Part shown: in pieces, positions 1 to 7,993 of the stretch
Layout of the letters: each line of letters begins with the position of its first letter
Position numbering within the stretch: position 1 is the stretch's first letter
From: an uncultured Bacilli bacterium
GTDB lineage: Bacteria > Bacillota_I > Bacilli_A > RF39 > UBA660
Reading direction: 5' to 3'
Length of the DNA: 27,352 nt
Assembly (NCBI GenBank): GCA_904502155.1
Contig: CAJGDV010000006.1
Span: forward strand, 1 to 27,352
Position numbers and translations under genes: made by a program
The notes under the pieces: model-generated
What the model was told of the DNA's origin: nothing
Seen by the model: the letters and a program-made list of their open reading frames with translations, nothing else
The model's database searches: none

Positions 1-2973
1 AAGTTTACCAAATCTATCTTCTAATTCTTCTTTAGTTTTTTCTAAACTTTCGTAATCGTTAATTTTATTAATCATTTTATGGATTTCAATTTTAATTTCT
101 TCATCTTCAACAAATTCATTTGAAATAGATGTTTCAACTTCGATTAAAGGATTATAATCTTCTCTTTCTTTAACTTTAATCCCCTTTAACTTAGCTATTT
201 CATCTTCTAACATTTTCATAAACATTTCAACACCTATAGTATCAACAAAACCAGCTTGTTCACTTCCTAAAATATCGCCAGCCCCACGAATTGATAAATC
301 TCGCATTGCTATTGAAAAACCACTTCCGAGTTCTGTAAACTCTTTTATTGCTTGTAATCTTTTCACAGCTACTTCTGATAATATTTTTGTTTTTTCATAC
401 ATTAAGTAACAATATGCTATTTTATTTGATCTTCCTACTCTACCTCTTAATTGATAAAGTTGAGAAAGACCGAAGTGATCTGCATCATAAACAATTAATG
501 TATTTGCATTTGGTATATCAATTCCTGTTTCAATTATAGTAGTACATAATAATACATCATATTTTCTTTCTATAAATTCTGTCATGATACTTTCCAGTTC
601 GTTTTTACTTAATTTTCCGTGTGCAGTTACTATATTGGCTTCTGGAACTAACCTCATTATTTCCATTTTTTTACTTTCTAAATCTTTTATATTGTTAAAA
701 AGAATAAAGCATTGTCCATTTCTTGATAATTCTTTATAAATAGCATCTTTAATTATTTGATTATTCTCTGCTAAAACATATGTTTGTATTGGATATCTAT
801 CTACGGGTGGTGTTTCTATTAATGATAAATTTCTTATTCCAACCATAGACATTTGTAATGTTCTTGGAATTGGAGTTGCAGATAAAGTTAGAACATCTAC
901 TGAATTTTTTAGTTGTTTAATTTTTTCTTTATGTTTTACCCCAAATCTTTGTTCTTCATCTATAACTAATAATCCTAAATCCTTAAATTTTATGTCGTCA
1001 CTTAAAATTCTATGTGTACCGATTAAAATATCAACTCGACCATTTTCTAATCTTTCTAAAATCGACTTTACTTTATTATTTGGAACAAAGCGATTTAATA
1101 ATTGAATTTCAACTGCGTATGATTTAAATCTTTCTAATGCATTATTAAAATGTTGACTTGAAAGAATTGTTGTTGGACATAAAATTGCTACTTGTTTATT
1201 ATCCATAATTGCTTTAAATATTGCTCTAAATGCAACTTCTGTTTTTCCATATCCAACATCACCACATAGAAGTCTATCCATAGGGCATCCTTTTTCCATA
1301 TCTTTTTTTATTTCTTCAATAACTTTTAATTGATCTTTTGTTTCATTATATGGGAATTCTTTTTCAAATTCATATTGTTCTTTTGAATCTTCACTGAATG
1401 CAAAACCCTTCGAAGCTTCTCTTAATGCATATAATTTTAATAATTCTCCAGCAATATCTTCTATTCTCTTTTTTGCTTTTAATTTTGTTTTAGTCCATTC
1501 AATACTACCTAATTTATTTAATTTAGGTTCTACACCTTCTCTAGAAGAATATTTACTTATGAATTCAATTTTTTCAACAGGAATATATAATTTATCATTA
1601 TCTTTATATTCAATATGTAAATAATCTTTTTTCAAACCGTTTTTTATTAATGATTTAATACCACAATATCTTCCTATACCATGAGCGGAATGAACAACAT
1701 AATCACCAATATTTAATTTATTAATATCTCTTATTTTAGTACCAAGTCTGAATTTATTTTTATATTTATATTCAACTTTTTTATTGAAAATTTCATTTTC
1801 ACTTATAACATAATAATTTTCATAAATAAATCCTTGATTAATTTTTTTTATAATTAGATTTATTTTATCATCAAACAATTCATTTTCATTTGTTAAAACA
1901 ATATTTTTATTTTCTAATTTTTCGATAATGTGATTACATTTAAATCTATCATTTAAACAAATAACAACTTTATAGTTTTTTATTAATTTATTTAATCTTT
2001 CATTTGTTTCTTTAATATCATTTGAAAATGAATTTATTGTTTGACAATTATATCTTTGTTCTTGTTTGTTAATTAATAAATTATCAAAATCATTAAAATA
2101 TTTTTCTTCTTTATTTTTGATTTTATTAAAATCAAACATATATTCATATTTAGGATCATTATTATTACTTATACTATATGTCATCATTTCTTCAACAAGC
2201 ATGTTATAACTTGATACTAATTGATCGTAATTATCAAAAAAGCAAATACTATCCTCAAAAGTTGATATATTAACAACTTGATCAATTTTTTTTAATTCAC
2301 TTTGTTTCATCCCAAATGTATCAATATTTTTGCATGTTAAAAATTCAGTATTTGGTTTAATTTTGATTTTTCTTATTTTTTCTTTAGTTCTTTGTGTATC
2401 TACATCAAAATATCTAATTGATTCAATTTCGTCTCCCCAAAATTCAATTCTAACTGGATTTTCTTCGCCGATAGGATAAATATCAATAACATATCCACGA
2501 ATTGAAATTTCACCTGTTTTGTTAACAAATGTTTCTTTAACATAACCTAAATCAAAAAGTTTATTTTTTAATTCTTCAAGTTTAATCTCATTACCTATTT
2601 CAAGTTCAACAATATTTTTTTGAACAATTTCTTTGGTAGGCAAAAATCTTAAATACCCCATTAAGTTTGTAATAATTATATTTTTTTTATTTTCACATAA
2701 TCCTATTAATGTTTCAATTCTAGTTGATTTTAATTCTGGTGATATTGCAATAGCTTCACTTGTTAAAAAATCATCCATCGGAAACAATACAGTTTCATCA
2801 CAATAATTTTCTAAAGCTTGTGCTAATTTATTAGCTTCAAATAATGTATTGGTAACAACAATTATATTTTTTCTTTTTTGCTTAAATAATGAAGATATAT
2901 AAATTGCTTTCATTTCATTATTAAGACCAATAATAACATCACCATCAAAATTGTTAAATAAATTATTAAACAT
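1..2973 (-). CDS. mfd: Transcription-repair coupling factor Mfd, 3' end cut by the window edge
   Basis: Mfd removes RNA polymerase stalled at DNA lesions and recruits UvrA. The 991 codons present read without interruption from ATG at 2973, preceded by a good ribosome site (AAAGGAG). Visible in order: the UvrB-like N-terminal part; the RNA-polymerase-interacting CarD-like domain near residues 420-470 (GDYVVH, GIGRY); Walker A GDVGYGKT near 570; the DEEQ box followed by RFG near 670; SATPIPRT; the helicase motif GRVGRS near 845; and the start of the C-terminal TRCF domain. Family members are about 1150 residues, so roughly the last 150 lie beyond the left edge. The neighbour pth is the same as in Bacillus. 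The gene starts just 18 bases after the hairpin terminator that follows pth, so it needs readthrough or a promoter inside that hairpin. Confidence 0.97.
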   Translation of the reverse strand, partial: MFNNLFNNFDGDVIIGLNNEMKAIYISSLFKQKRKNIIVVTNTLFEANKLAQALENYCDETVLFPMDDFLTSEAIAISPELKSTRIETLIGLCENKKNIIITNLMGYLRFLPTKEIVQKNIVELEIGNEIKLEELKNKLFDLGYVKETFVNKTGEISIRGYVIDIYPIGEENPVRIEFWGDEIESIRYFDVDTQRTKEKIRKIKIKPNTEFLTCKNIDTFGMKQSELKKIDQVVNISTFEDSICFFDNYDQLVSSYNMLVEEMMTYSISNNNDPKYEYMFDFNKIKNKEEKYFNDFDNLLINKQEQRYNCQTINSFSNDIKETNERLNKLIKNYKVVICLNDRFKCNHIIEKLENKNIVLTNENELFDDKINLIIKKINQGFIYENYYVISENEIFNKKVEYKYKNKFRLGTKIRDINKLNIGDYVVHSAHGIGRYCGIKSLIKNGLKKDYLHIEYKDNDKLYIPVEKIEFISKYSSREGVEPKLNKLGSIEWTKTKLKAKKRIEDIAGELLKLYALREASKGFAFSEDSKEQYEFEKEFPYNETKDQLKVIEEIKKDMEKGCPMDRLLCGDVGYGKTEVAFRAIFKAIMDNKQVAILCPTTILSSQHFNNALERFKSYAVEIQLLNRFVPNNKVKSILERLENGRVDILIGTHRILSDDIKFKDLGLLVIDEEQRFGVKHKEKIKQLKNSVDVLTLSATPIPRTLQMSMVGIRNLSLIETPPVDRYPIQTYVLAENNQIIKDAIYKELSRNGQCFILFNNIKDLESKKMEIMRLVPEANIVTAHGKLSKNELESIMTEFIERKYDVLLCTTIIETGIDIPNANTLIVYDADHFGLSQLYQLRGRVGRSNKIAYCYLMYEKTKILSEVAVKRLQAIKEFTELGSGFSIAMRDLSIRGAGDILGSEQAGFVDTIGVEMFMKMLEDEIAKLKGIKVKEREDYNPLIEVETSISNEFVEDEEIKIEIHKMINKINDYESLEKTKEELEDRFGKL

Positions 2974-2990
2974 ATTAATCTCCTTTCACG

Positions 2991-3014
2991 AAAAAAATGA
3001 TACTTTCGTATCAT
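2991..3014 (-). terminator. Intrinsic terminator after pth
   Basis: On the minus strand the RNA would form a perfect 7-bp stem ATGATAC/GTATCAT closed by a GAAA (GNRA) tetraloop, followed by a run of U. It begins 2 bases after the pth stop codon. It ends the dnaX-to-pth transcript or attenuates readthrough into mfd, whose start lies immediately beyond. Confidence 0.8.
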
Positions 3015-3016
3015 AC

Positions 3017-3568
3017 CTAGTTATATTTATTCATAAGGTTTTCAAATGTTAATTTTGGTAAATCATCAATAATATTAACAATCTTATTTAATGATTCTTC
3101 AATTATCTTGTTATCATCATTATTAAATTTACCAAGCACATAATTTTTTGTATCAATATTTTTGTTGTTTGATATTCCTACTTTAACTCTTTTATAATTT
3201 TTAGTTTTAAAATATAATTCAATGTTTTTTAATCCGTTATGACCTCCAGAACCGCCAGACATTCTTAATTTTGTTTTACCAACAGGCATATCTAAATCAT
3301 CATGAATTATTAATACATCATCTATATTTATTTTAAAGAATTTCACAAATTGGATTATAACTTCTCCAGATAAATTTATATATTTTTGTGGTTTTAATAA
3401 TATTGCTTTTTCACCATTAATATTAGTTTCGTAATATATACCACCAAATTTTTCTTTTGAATTTAAATTTTTATTTTCAATATATTTATCTATAGCCATA
3501 AACCCAATATTATGTCTTGTTTTAACATATTCTTTCCCTGGATTACCTAATCCCACTATTAACTTCAT
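3017..3568 (-). CDS. pth: Peptidyl-tRNA hydrolase
   Basis: Cleaves peptidyl-tRNA that drops off ribosomes, recycling tRNA. The protein has 183 residues, close to the family norm of about 185-195. The N-terminal GLGNPG motif with Asn9, the catalytic His19 (RHNIGF), Asn65 (INLSG), Asp90 (HDDLD) and Asn111 (GHNG) match the known active-site set. The ATG start is preceded by AGGTGAAA. It lies 8 bases after rsmI in the same orientation and is followed by a hairpin terminator. The pth-mfd order is conserved in Bacillus. Confidence 0.97.
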   Translation of the reverse strand: MKLIVGLGNPGKEYVKTRHNIGFMAIDKYIENKNLNSKEKFGGIYYETNINGEKAILLKPQKYINLSGEVIIQFVKFFKINIDDVLIIHDDLDMPVGKTKLRMSGGSGGHNGLKNIELYFKTKNYKRVKVGISNNKNIDTKNYVLGKFNNDDNKIIEESLNKIVNIIDDLPKLTFENLMNKYN

Positions 3569-3576
3569 ATTTTCAC

Positions 3577-4410
3577 CTACTTATGATATTGATTATAAAT
3601 TTCACTTTTTGGCACTTTTCTTAATTTTGCAACTTTTTTTATTGCATCCATTTGTGACATTCCATCTTCTATTAACATATTTACTTGCTCTATAACTGAA
3701 ATGTCATCATAATTTTTTTCTTCTTTATTACCTTCAACAAGGAAAACAATTTCACCTTTAATATCAGAAATTTGATTTATTACTTCCTCAATAGTTCCAC
3801 GATAAACTTCTTCATATCGTTTGCTTATTTCTCTAGCTAAACACATTTTTCTATTACCAAAAATTTCAAGCATATTTTGTAATGTTTGTTCTATTCTATG
3901 AGGCGCTTCGTAAAAAATCATTGTATGTCTTATTTCTTTTAAATCTTCTATTTCTTTTTTTCTTTTTGATTCCTTACTATTTAAAAAACCATAAAATGTA
4001 AAAGGCATTGGATCTAAACCTGATGTAATTAATGCTGGTATTAATGCTGTAGCACCAGGTAATGGTACTACATTATATCCAAGTTCAATAACATATTTTG
4101 CAATCTCAAATCCTGGATCACTAATTACAGGTGTCCCTCTATCACTAACTAACCCAATATTTTTTCCTTCTTCAAGATATTTCTTAACAAGTTCTTTATT
4201 TCTTTCTTCATTATGTTCATGATTAGCGACTAATCTTTTTTTTATATCAAAATGTTTCATCAAAAGACCAGTTACTCTAGTATCTTCAGACAATACAAGT
4301 TCAACTTCACTTAATGTTTTAACTGCTCTATATGTCATATCTTCCATATTTCCTATTGGAGTTGGAATTAAAAATAAGCTTGGAGTATTATCATAACTTT
4401 TTTGAGACAT
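3577..4410 (-). CDS. rsmI: 16S rRNA (cytidine-1402-2'-O)-methyltransferase RsmI
   Basis: Methylates the ribose of C1402 in the decoding centre of 16S rRNA using SAM. The 277-residue protein carries the tetrapyrrole-methylase fold signatures PTPIGN, SEDTRVT, SDRGTPVISDPG, PLPGATALIPAL and FYEAPHRI in the family order, with the usual small C-terminal helical domain. An in-frame TTG at 4428 would extend it by six residues, but the Shine-Dalgarno AAGGTGAT sits properly only in front of the ATG at 4410, so that start is chosen. The upstream yabB stop codon TGA is part of this ribosome site, which implies translational coupling. Confidence 0.96.
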   Translation of the reverse strand: MSQKSYDNTPSLFLIPTPIGNMEDMTYRAVKTLSEVELVLSEDTRVTGLLMKHFDIKKRLVANHEHNEERNKELVKKYLEEGKNIGLVSDRGTPVISDPGFEIAKYVIELGYNVVPLPGATALIPALITSGLDPMPFTFYGFLNSKESKRKKEIEDLKEIRHTMIFYEAPHRIEQTLQNMLEIFGNRKMCLAREISKRYEEVYRGTIEEVINQISDIKGEIVFLVEGNKEEKNYDDISVIEQVNMLIEDGMSQMDAIKKVAKLRKVPKSEIYNQYHK

Positions 4411-4414
4411 ATTA

Positions 4415-5143
4415 TCACCTTTTTTCAAAATATTTTTTTATTTCATCTGTATATTCTCCATCCTCGTTATGAGAAAACAAAGGAGGTAGAATTTTTATTC
4501 CTGGTTTACCGTTCTTAGTACCTTCAATAAGTAATATATTTGCATCAGCATTTTTTTTAGGATGAACAAATTGAATTCTTTTTGGCTCTATATTATTTTT
4601 TTTCATTTCTAAAATTATATCACTTAATCTTTCTGGTCTATGAACAATAGCAATATTACCATTATTTTTTAATAATTTTTTTGCTATTTTAAATAATCTT
4701 TCTAAATCCAACATGATTTCATGTCTTGCAATTGTTTTATATTCACTTATATTAAAATTAGAATTTTCATTCACTTTAAAATATGGTGGATTACAAGTAA
4801 TAACATCAAAAGAGTCAGATTCAATATTTTTATAAAATTCATTAATATCAGCATTGATTATCTCTATATTATTTGTAAGATTATTAATTTCTACAGATTC
4901 TTTTGCTAATTCATAAGCTTTTTCTTGTATTTCAACGCCATAAATTTTAGCAGATGTTAATGTTGATAAAATTAAAGGAATTGGTGCATTACCGCATCCA
5001 ATATCCATTACTTTATCTATTTTTTTATTTAATGTTACAAAATTAGGTAATAATACAGAGTCTAATGAAAAATTAAACATTTCATTATCTTGCATTATAT
5101 ACATATCTTCATAACCTAATAAATAATTTTTAATTTTTGTCAT
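4415..5143 (-). CDS. YabB/TrmN6-type tRNA (adenine-N6)-methyltransferase
   Basis: SAM-dependent methyltransferase of the class that modifies A37 of tRNA(Val) in E. coli (TrmN6/YfiC); the Bacillus homologue at the same position is YabB. The SAM-binding motif DIGCGNAPIP lies near residue 47 and the N6-adenine catalytic motif NPPY near residue 117. The protein has 242 residues from the ATG at 5143; a GTG two codons upstream is also possible. Neither start has a close ribosome site (a GGAAG lies about 19 bases upstream), and the gene overlaps the 3' end of ricT by 14 bases, so translation probably depends on ribosomes finishing ricT. The substrate tRNA in this organism is inferred from the family, not seen. 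It ends in TGA, confirming UGA as stop. Confidence 0.9.
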   Translation of the reverse strand: MTKIKNYLLGYEDMYIMQDNEMFNFSLDSVLLPNFVTLNKKIDKVMDIGCGNAPIPLILSTLTSAKIYGVEIQEKAYELAKESVEINNLTNNIEIINADINEFYKNIESDSFDVITCNPPYFKVNENSNFNISEYKTIARHEIMLDLERLFKIAKKLLKNNGNIAIVHRPERLSDIILEMKKNNIEPKRIQFVHPKKNADANILLIEGTKNGKPGIKILPPLFSHNEDGEYTDEIKKYFEKR

Positions 5144-5921
5144 GCACACTTAATGTGATTCTTCCTTTATTAGGAATATCAACAATATATTTTTTTTCTA
5201 AAATATTAACATCTACAACTATTCCTTCACCTTCGTCTGTTTCAATTTTTGATCCAATCTTAGGTAAACACTTTTTACATTCTTTATAATTATCATTTTC
5301 ATATTTTAAACAACATAATAATCTACCACATACACCATTAATTTTATTAGGATTTAGTGCTAAATTTTGGTTTTTTGCCATATTAATTGATACACTATCA
5401 AAATCTTTTAAAAATTTATGACAGCAAAAACATCTACCACATGGTCCGATTCCACCAATTTCTTTTGCTTTATCTCTAACTCCAATTTGTCTTAATTCAA
5501 TTCTTGTTTTATAAATTGAAGCTAATTCTTTAGCAAGATTTCTAAAATCAACACGGTTATCTGCTAAAAATCTAAACATTAATTGATCTTTATCAAAAGT
5601 ATAACTTGCATCAATTATTTGCATATTAATACCTTCTTTTTGAACAAGTTCTCTACATTTAATAACTGCTTCTTCTGCTTCTTTAATATTCTTTTTATTA
5701 GCATCATAATCTTTTTTTGTTGCAACTCTTACAACTGGTTTTAATGTTGAAACTATTTTTTCATCATTAATTTCTTCCATTGAAGATACAGTTTTCCCAA
5801 ATTGTAACCCTCTTTCAGTTTTTACAATTACTGTTAGATTTTCTTTTAATTCTAAATTGTTTGTATCAAAATAATATGCTTTACCTTTTTCTTTGAAAGC
5901 AACTTTTATTACATTAGCCAT
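5130..5921 (-). CDS. ricT: RicT/YaaT, PSP1-domain iron-sulfur protein of the Y-complex
   Basis: In Bacillus subtilis RicT (YaaT) joins RicA (YmcA) and RicF (YlbF) in a complex that carries Fe-S clusters, acts with RNase Y in mRNA processing, and influences competence, biofilm and sporulation. The 263-residue protein has the PSP1 core and the cysteine-rich signature: Cys161, 164, 166, 167 (PCGRCFCC), Cys198, 203, 204 (VCGRLLCCLKYE), and Cys215 and 218 (CKKC). All expected cluster ligands seem present. It overlaps holB by 8 bases and yabB by 14. In B. subtilis yaaT likewise follows holB. Because RicT is required for ComK expression there, its presence near a comK homologue is worth noting, but a link here is inference. 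Confidence 0.94.
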   Translation of the reverse strand: MANVIKVAFKEKGKAYYFDTNNLELKENLTVIVKTERGLQFGKTVSSMEEINDEKIVSTLKPVVRVATKKDYDANKKNIKEAEEAVIKCRELVQKEGINMQIIDASYTFDKDQLMFRFLADNRVDFRNLAKELASIYKTRIELRQIGVRDKAKEIGGIGPCGRCFCCHKFLKDFDSVSINMAKNQNLALNPNKINGVCGRLLCCLKYENDNYKECKKCLPKIGSKIETDEGEGIVVDVNILEKKYIVDIPNKGRITLSVHDKN

Positions 5922-6837
5922 CTACATCTTCTCCTAATTCTAATAATAGTTTATCAATAAATAAATTAATATTAACATTATAATATATTTGTTTTTCTAA
6001 ATTCATCAATGTTTGAATTTTATATATTAATTTTTTTTCACTATTAATTGTATTTATTTTTTCAACAAAATTTTTATAATCATTTAAATATGACAATTCT
6101 ATTTGAAATTTTAAATTTAAAGTTTCAACGTAAAATAATTTTAATATATTGATTACTTTAAGAACTTGCTCTTTTGAGTTAAGTAATTCATCTAAAAATT
6201 TTTTTTCATATATTATAGCACTCTTTTTATATTTTTCAATTACAATAATAAATTTCATTATCTTATCGATTTCTTCTTTTATATCTTCATCGTTTTGCAT
6301 TCTATAATTATTTTTTTCATAAAATGTAATAATGTTGTTTTTATCTTTTATAATATTTTTTAATGATATTATCTGACATCTTGAAGTAATCGTTGATAAT
6401 AATTGATATTCATTTTCAACCATTAGAATAGCAATTATTCCTTCTTCTGGTTCTTCTAAAAATTTTAATATTGTATTTGAGATGTTTTCTGTTAATTTTT
6501 CACATTCTTTTATAATATAAATTTTATATTTTCCATAAATTGGTTTTGTTTTAAATTCTTTTTGTAAATTTTTAATTTCCTCTTTTTTATACTGCAAATT
6601 ATTCGTCTCAATAATTTTTAAATCAGGATAGTTGTTTGTTTCAACTAATGTTTCTACATCAATTTTTTCATAACAATTATTTTTAAGAATTTCCGTAGCA
6701 AACTTTTTCACAAAATCAAATGAATTTATATATTTATTTGTCTCAAATAAATAAGCATGAGAAATTTTGTTATTGTTTATTGCATTTAGTAATGTTTTAT
6801 ATGCAATTTTTTGTTCATCTTTGTATTCACTAAACAT
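5914..6837 (-). CDS. holB: DNA polymerase III subunit delta' (clamp loader)
   Basis: Non-ATPase AAA+ subunit of the clamp loader, which opens the DnaN ring with DnaX and HolA. The protein has 307 residues. The N-terminus with ISHAYLF matches the DnaX/HolB family, but the Walker A loop is absent, as expected for delta', and the zinc-binding cysteines are also missing. LKFLEEPEEG and the arginine-finger motif TSRCQ (sensor region near residue 155) are conserved. The C-terminal collar region is Lys/Asn/Ile-rich and divergent. The ATG has AGAAAGGATAAT in front. It starts 10 bases after bofA and overlaps ricT. Confidence 0.93.
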   Translation of the reverse strand: MFSEYKDEQKIAYKTLLNAINNNKISHAYLFETNKYINSFDFVKKFATEILKNNCYEKIDVETLVETNNYPDLKIIETNNLQYKKEEIKNLQKEFKTKPIYGKYKIYIIKECEKLTENISNTILKFLEEPEEGIIAILMVENEYQLLSTITSRCQIISLKNIIKDKNNIITFYEKNNYRMQNDEDIKEEIDKIMKFIIVIEKYKKSAIIYEKKFLDELLNSKEQVLKVINILKLFYVETLNLKFQIELSYLNDYKNFVEKINTINSEKKLIYKIQTLMNLEKQIYYNVNINLFIDKLLLELGEDVDG

Positions 6838-6847
6838 ATTATCCTTT

Positions 6848-7033
6848 CTAGAAAATTAATATTAAGACACTACATAAATATAATAAGCCTTTTATTCCAA
6901 AAAGAGATGTAATACTCAAATTAATCATATTTATAGGAATAAATAAATTTAAAGGATACATTAATAAATTGTATCCATATATCATTAAAAAACCAATTAT
7001 AATTTTATTAAATGTATTAATAATTATTTTCAT
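6848..7033 (-). CDS. bofA: Small BofA-family membrane protein
   Basis: A 61-residue hydrophobic protein with two or three membrane segments. The conserved part is IPIN at residues 32-35 followed by a hydrophobic helix and the turn FGIKG at 45-49, which matches the signature of BofA, the inhibitor of pro-sigma-K processing in Bacillus (about 87 residues; the shorter length here is loss at the N-terminus). Position supports the call: bofA lies just downstream of recR in Bacillus too. The ATG at 7033 is preferred over an in-frame TTG at 7045 because GGTGAT lies 6 bases before the ATG. Whether this organism makes spores cannot be seen here; the family has been kept in some non-spore-formers with unknown role. 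Confidence 0.75.
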   Translation of the reverse strand: MKIIINTFNKIIIGFLMIYGYNLLMYPLNLFIPINMINLSITSLFGIKGLLYLCSVLILIF

Positions 7034-7072
7034 TAGTATCACCAATACTAACTTTATTTAATTACTATTTTT

Positions 7073-7684
7073 TTATTCATTATTATTCGATATTTTTTTT
7101 CTGTCTTCTAATGCCATTTCTAGTGTCATTGAATCAAGATAATCAATATCTGTTCCCATTGGAACTCCACTAGCTATTTTTGAAACAATAACATCTTTGT
7201 CTTCTAACATTTTTGATATATAAAGAGATGTTGTTTCACCTTCAATACTAGGTTTAACAGCTATTATAATTTCTTTAATATTTTCTTCATCAACCCTTTT
7301 AAATAGGGATTTTATTTTTATATCATCAGGATTGATTCCATTTAAAGGTGAAATCAATCCATCTAATACATGATATACTCCTTCAAAAATATCCATTTTT
7401 TCAAAAATGTTAATATTTTTAGGATCTTCTAAAACACATAATAACGAATGATTTCTTGATTCATCACTACAAATACTACATAAATCATCTTCAGTATAAT
7501 TATTACATCTTTTACATCTTTTAATATTATATTTAACATTTTTAATTGATTCTGAAAAAGTATCAATTGTTTTCTCATCAAATCTCAAAGTTGCTAATGC
7601 CATTCTCTCGGCTGTTTTTTCACCTATACCTGGCAATCTTTTATAACATTCTATTAAATTTAATAAACTTTTTGGATAACCCAT
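7073..7684 (-). CDS. recR: Recombination mediator protein RecR
   Basis: RecR works with RecO and RecF to load RecA at gaps. The 203-residue protein has the helix-hairpin-helix region (LPGIGEKTAERMA), a four-cysteine zinc finger (Cys57, 60, 69, 72), and the Toprim core (LLCVLEDPKNI, then AVKPSIEGETT and SGVPMGTDIDYLD). The start is the ATG at 7684; it lies one base after the ebfC stop codon, which fits coupled translation. The ebfC-recR pairing behind dnaX is conserved across bacteria. Confidence 0.97.
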   Translation of the reverse strand: MGYPKSLLNLIECYKRLPGIGEKTAERMALATLRFDEKTIDTFSESIKNVKYNIKRCKRCNNYTEDDLCSICSDESRNHSLLCVLEDPKNINIFEKMDIFEGVYHVLDGLISPLNGINPDDIKIKSLFKRVDEENIKEIIIAVKPSIEGETTSLYISKMLEDKDVIVSKIASGVPMGTDIDYLDSMTLEMALEDRKKISNNNE

Positions 7685-7685
7685 T

Positions 7686-7982
7686 TTAGAATAATCCTGG
7701 CATTCCTTTAGTATATTTACCCATTTTATCTTCAGTAACTTTTTCAATTTGTTTTAAAACATCGTTTACTGCTACTAAGATCATATCTTCTAACATTTCA
7801 ACATCATCTGCATCTAAGTTTTCTTTATTGATAGATACTGATTTAATTTTTTTATCTCCACTTGCTACAACTTTAACAAATGAAGTTTCATTAACAAATT
7901 CCATTTTGTCAATTTCATTTTTAGCATTCATCATATCTTTTTGTAATTTTTGTGCTTGTTTAAGCATTGCTTGCATGTTCAT
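7686..7982 (-). CDS. ebfC: YbaB/EbfC nucleoid-associated protein
   Basis: Small dimeric DNA-binding protein (YaaK in Bacillus). It has 98 residues from the ATG at 7982, starting MNMQAMLKQAQK and containing the typical central beta strands (VKVVASGDKKIKSV) and the C-terminal helix ending in KGMPGLF. The upstream in-frame extension is rejected because the ribosome site TTAGGAG lies directly before this ATG. The TAG inside that ribosome site is the dnaX stop codon, so the two genes are coupled. Confidence 0.95.
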   Translation of the reverse strand: MNMQAMLKQAQKLQKDMMNAKNEIDKMEFVNETSFVKVVASGDKKIKSVSINKENLDADDVEMLEDMILVAVNDVLKQIEKVTEDKMGKYTKGMPGLF

Positions 7983-7993
7983 TATATATTCTC

